Source: JACCVL01 sp963704295 (GTDB lineage Bacteria; Actinomycetota; Actinomycetes; Propionibacteriales; Nocardioidaceae). From it: a stretch of 64,000 nucleotides of DNA. Position 1 is the stretch's first letter. The number at the start of each line of letters is the position of its first letter. Made by a program: the position numbers and the translations under genes. Of this stretch, positions 61,588-64,000 are shown one piece after another. Below the pieces are notes generated by a model. It saw only the letters and a list, made by a program, of their open reading frames with translations, was not told the origin of the DNA and did no database searches. Location of the stretch: NCBI GenBank assembly GCA_963704295.1, contig OY969884.1, positions 682,001-746,000 on the forward strand, given 5' to 3'.

Positions 61588-62772
61588 TCAGCCGTCCTCG
61601 ACGACCTGGAAGCCGAGCCCGGCGGTGCGCAGCCGGGCGAGCAGCTGGTCGCCCATCGCCTGCACGGTGGTGACCTGCCCCGCGGTGGCGGGCAGGTCGT
61701 CCAGGGCGAGACAGAGCGCGGACTCGGCCAGCATGGTCGCGGTCTCGTCGTAACCCGGGTCGCCCCCGGCGACGTCGACGACCGCCCGGCGCCCGCCACC
61801 GGTGCCGATGAACCGGACCCGGAACCACGACGCCGCGCGGCGCTCGGCCGAGGGGCCGGCACCCGGCTGCGCCAGCCGAAGCAGCAGGTCGCGGCCCGGC
61901 GGCAGCTGGGCGAGCGCGAGCATGACCCCCAGCACGGCCGGCGTGCCGACGGCCGCCGGCAGGCCGCGCAGCACGGCGTAGTGGCCATAGCGGAAGTCCG
62001 GCCCGTACCGCGCCAGAGCTGCCGCAGAGCGGCGCACCACCACCGGGTCGATGGTCGGCAGCGGGAGCGCCCATCCTCGACCGTCGGGCGCCCGCTCCGG
62101 GCGCTGCGACAACCCGCGCACCTGCCGGCCGCCGACCGGCCGGGGCTCTCGACGGCGGCGCTGCGCGGCCGCCGCCCGGGCGGGCCGAATCCGAGACATC
62201 GCCCGGATCACCGAGTGGTAGGTACCGCCGGACGCCGCGGCTCCAGCGCGGACGTAGCCCCGCACCGTCAGGGGCACGTCCTCGGGAAGCTGCTGCACGG
62301 TCAACCACACGCCGAGGTCGTGGGGGACCGAGTCGAAGCCGCACGCGTGCACGAGCCGGGCGCCGGTGGTCTCGGCACGGGCGTGGTGGGCCAGCCACAT
62401 CCGGTCCACGAACTCCGGCTCACCGGTCAGGTCGGCGTAGTCGGTGCCGGTGTCGGCGCAGGCGGCGACCACCGGCTCCCCGTGGACGACATACGGTCCG
62501 ACCGTGCTGGCGAGCACGGCGGTCCGCTCGGCGAGGCCGCGCAGCGACGCCGGGTCGGTGACGTCCGCGGTCAGCACGGTGACGGCGGCGCCGGCGTTGC
62601 CGAGGCCGGCCAGCCGCTCGCGTACCGCCTCCAGCCGGCCGCGGTCGCGACCGGCGATGGCCCAGCGCAGTCCCTCCGGCCCGGCCGTGGCCAGCCGCTC
62701 CGCGGTGAGGCCGCCGGTGAACCCGGTCGCCCCGAGCAGGACGACATCGAGATCGGAACCCGTTCGTGGCAT
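61588..62772 (-). CDS. Saccharopine dehydrogenase-like NADP-binding protein
   Basis: A 394-residue protein with an N-terminal Rossmann fold (VVLLGATGFTGGLTAERL) and YVVHGEPVVAACADTGTDYADLTGE (runs YVVHGEPVVAACAD and TGTDYADLTGE), typical of the saccharopine dehydrogenase/trans-acting enoyl reductase group. Mycobacterial relatives sit at the same place near clpX and valS, and some reduce enoyl groups in phthiocerol lipid assembly. A middle Arg/Ala-rich loop (PARAAAAQRRRRE) is probably surface-exposed. No membrane segment is obvious. The exact reaction is unknown. Confidence 0.82.
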   Translation of the reverse strand: MPRTGSDLDVVLLGATGFTGGLTAERLATAGPEGLRWAIAGRDRGRLEAVRERLAGLGNAGAAVTVLTADVTDPASLRGLAERTAVLASTVGPYVVHGEPVVAACADTGTDYADLTGEPEFVDRMWLAHHARAETTGARLVHACGFDSVPHDLGVWLTVQQLPEDVPLTVRGYVRAGAAASGGTYHSVIRAMSRIRPARAAAAQRRRREPRPVGGRQVRGLSQRPERAPDGRGWALPLPTIDPVVVRRSAAALARYGPDFRYGHYAVLRGLPAAVGTPAVLGVMLALAQLPPGRDLLLRLAQPGAGPSAERRAASWFRVRFIGTGGGRRAVVDVAGGDPGYDETATMLAESALCLALDDLPATAGQVTTVQAMGDQLLARLRTAGLGFQVVEDG

Positions 62773-62810
62773 GCGCCTCGTCTGGCCTGCCCCGTCCGGT
62801 GGGGACTCGG

Positions 62811-64000
<1,190 letters not shown>

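Overview
The window is a chromosomal segment of a high-GC Gram-positive actinobacterium. GTG starts, 4-base GTGA/ATGA gene overlaps and very short intergenic gaps are common. The conserved core follows the order known from Mycobacterium and Streptomyces: clpX, valS, folC, DUF4233, ndk, mreBCD-pbp2-rodA, two paired radical-SAM-family genes, rne/rng, rplU, rpmA, obgE, proB, proA, nadD, rsfS, a histidine phosphatase, leuS, degV, comEA, comEC, holA, rpsT, lepA, hemW. An order within the class cannot be fixed from this window. No phage, insertion sequence, CRISPR array or secondary-metabolite cluster was seen. Only one stretch without a protein gene slightly exceeds 300 bases (29655-29957), and the ileS T-box leader fills most of it.

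Layout: 1-2573 is an accessory end with the tail of an unidentified gene, an ArsR-type regulator with an MFS exporter under an operator-overlapped promoter, and a DUF4870 protein. 2551-11130 holds hemW, a long-chain acyl-CoA ligase, a protealysin-type M4 protease with an emfourin-type inhibitor, UDP-glucose dehydrogenase, lepA and rpsT. 11224-23557 holds holA, the DNA-uptake genes comEC and (frameshifted) comEA, degV, an FMN/F420-binding oxidase-like protein, leuS behind a leader-peptide attenuator, a DUF2235 protein, a TIGR03086 protein, tRNA-Ala(GGC), a phosphatase, rsfS, nadD and a 47-residue membrane protein. 23586-35881 holds proline synthesis (proA, proB), ileS with a T-box leader, obgE, rpmA, rplU, RNase E/G and a TIGR03936 protein.

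36010-39919 is a three-gene accessory cassette (class III aminotransferase, CynX-type MFS transporter, formaldehyde dehydrogenase) between two genes that are usually adjacent. 40096-51401 holds the TIGR03960 radical SAM enzyme, an amino-acid permease, the rod-shape/elongation operon (mreB, mreC, mreD, PBP2, rodA), an ATP-grasp protein, ndk and DUF4233. 51402-64000 holds folC, a tmsA-tmsB pair for 10-methyl branched fatty acids, valS on the opposite strand, a quinone reductase-like enzyme, a secreted M4 protease, a saccharopine dehydrogenase-like protein and the 5'-truncated clpX.

The strongest non-coding signals are two different amino-acid-sensing leaders in front of synthetases: a translational T-box for ileS, and a Leu-rich leader peptide followed by an intrinsic terminator for leuS. 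Dispersed palindromic repeats act as intergenic hairpins. Three one-base frameshifts fall within about 2 kb, two in comEA and one at the end of leuS; they need read-level checking.
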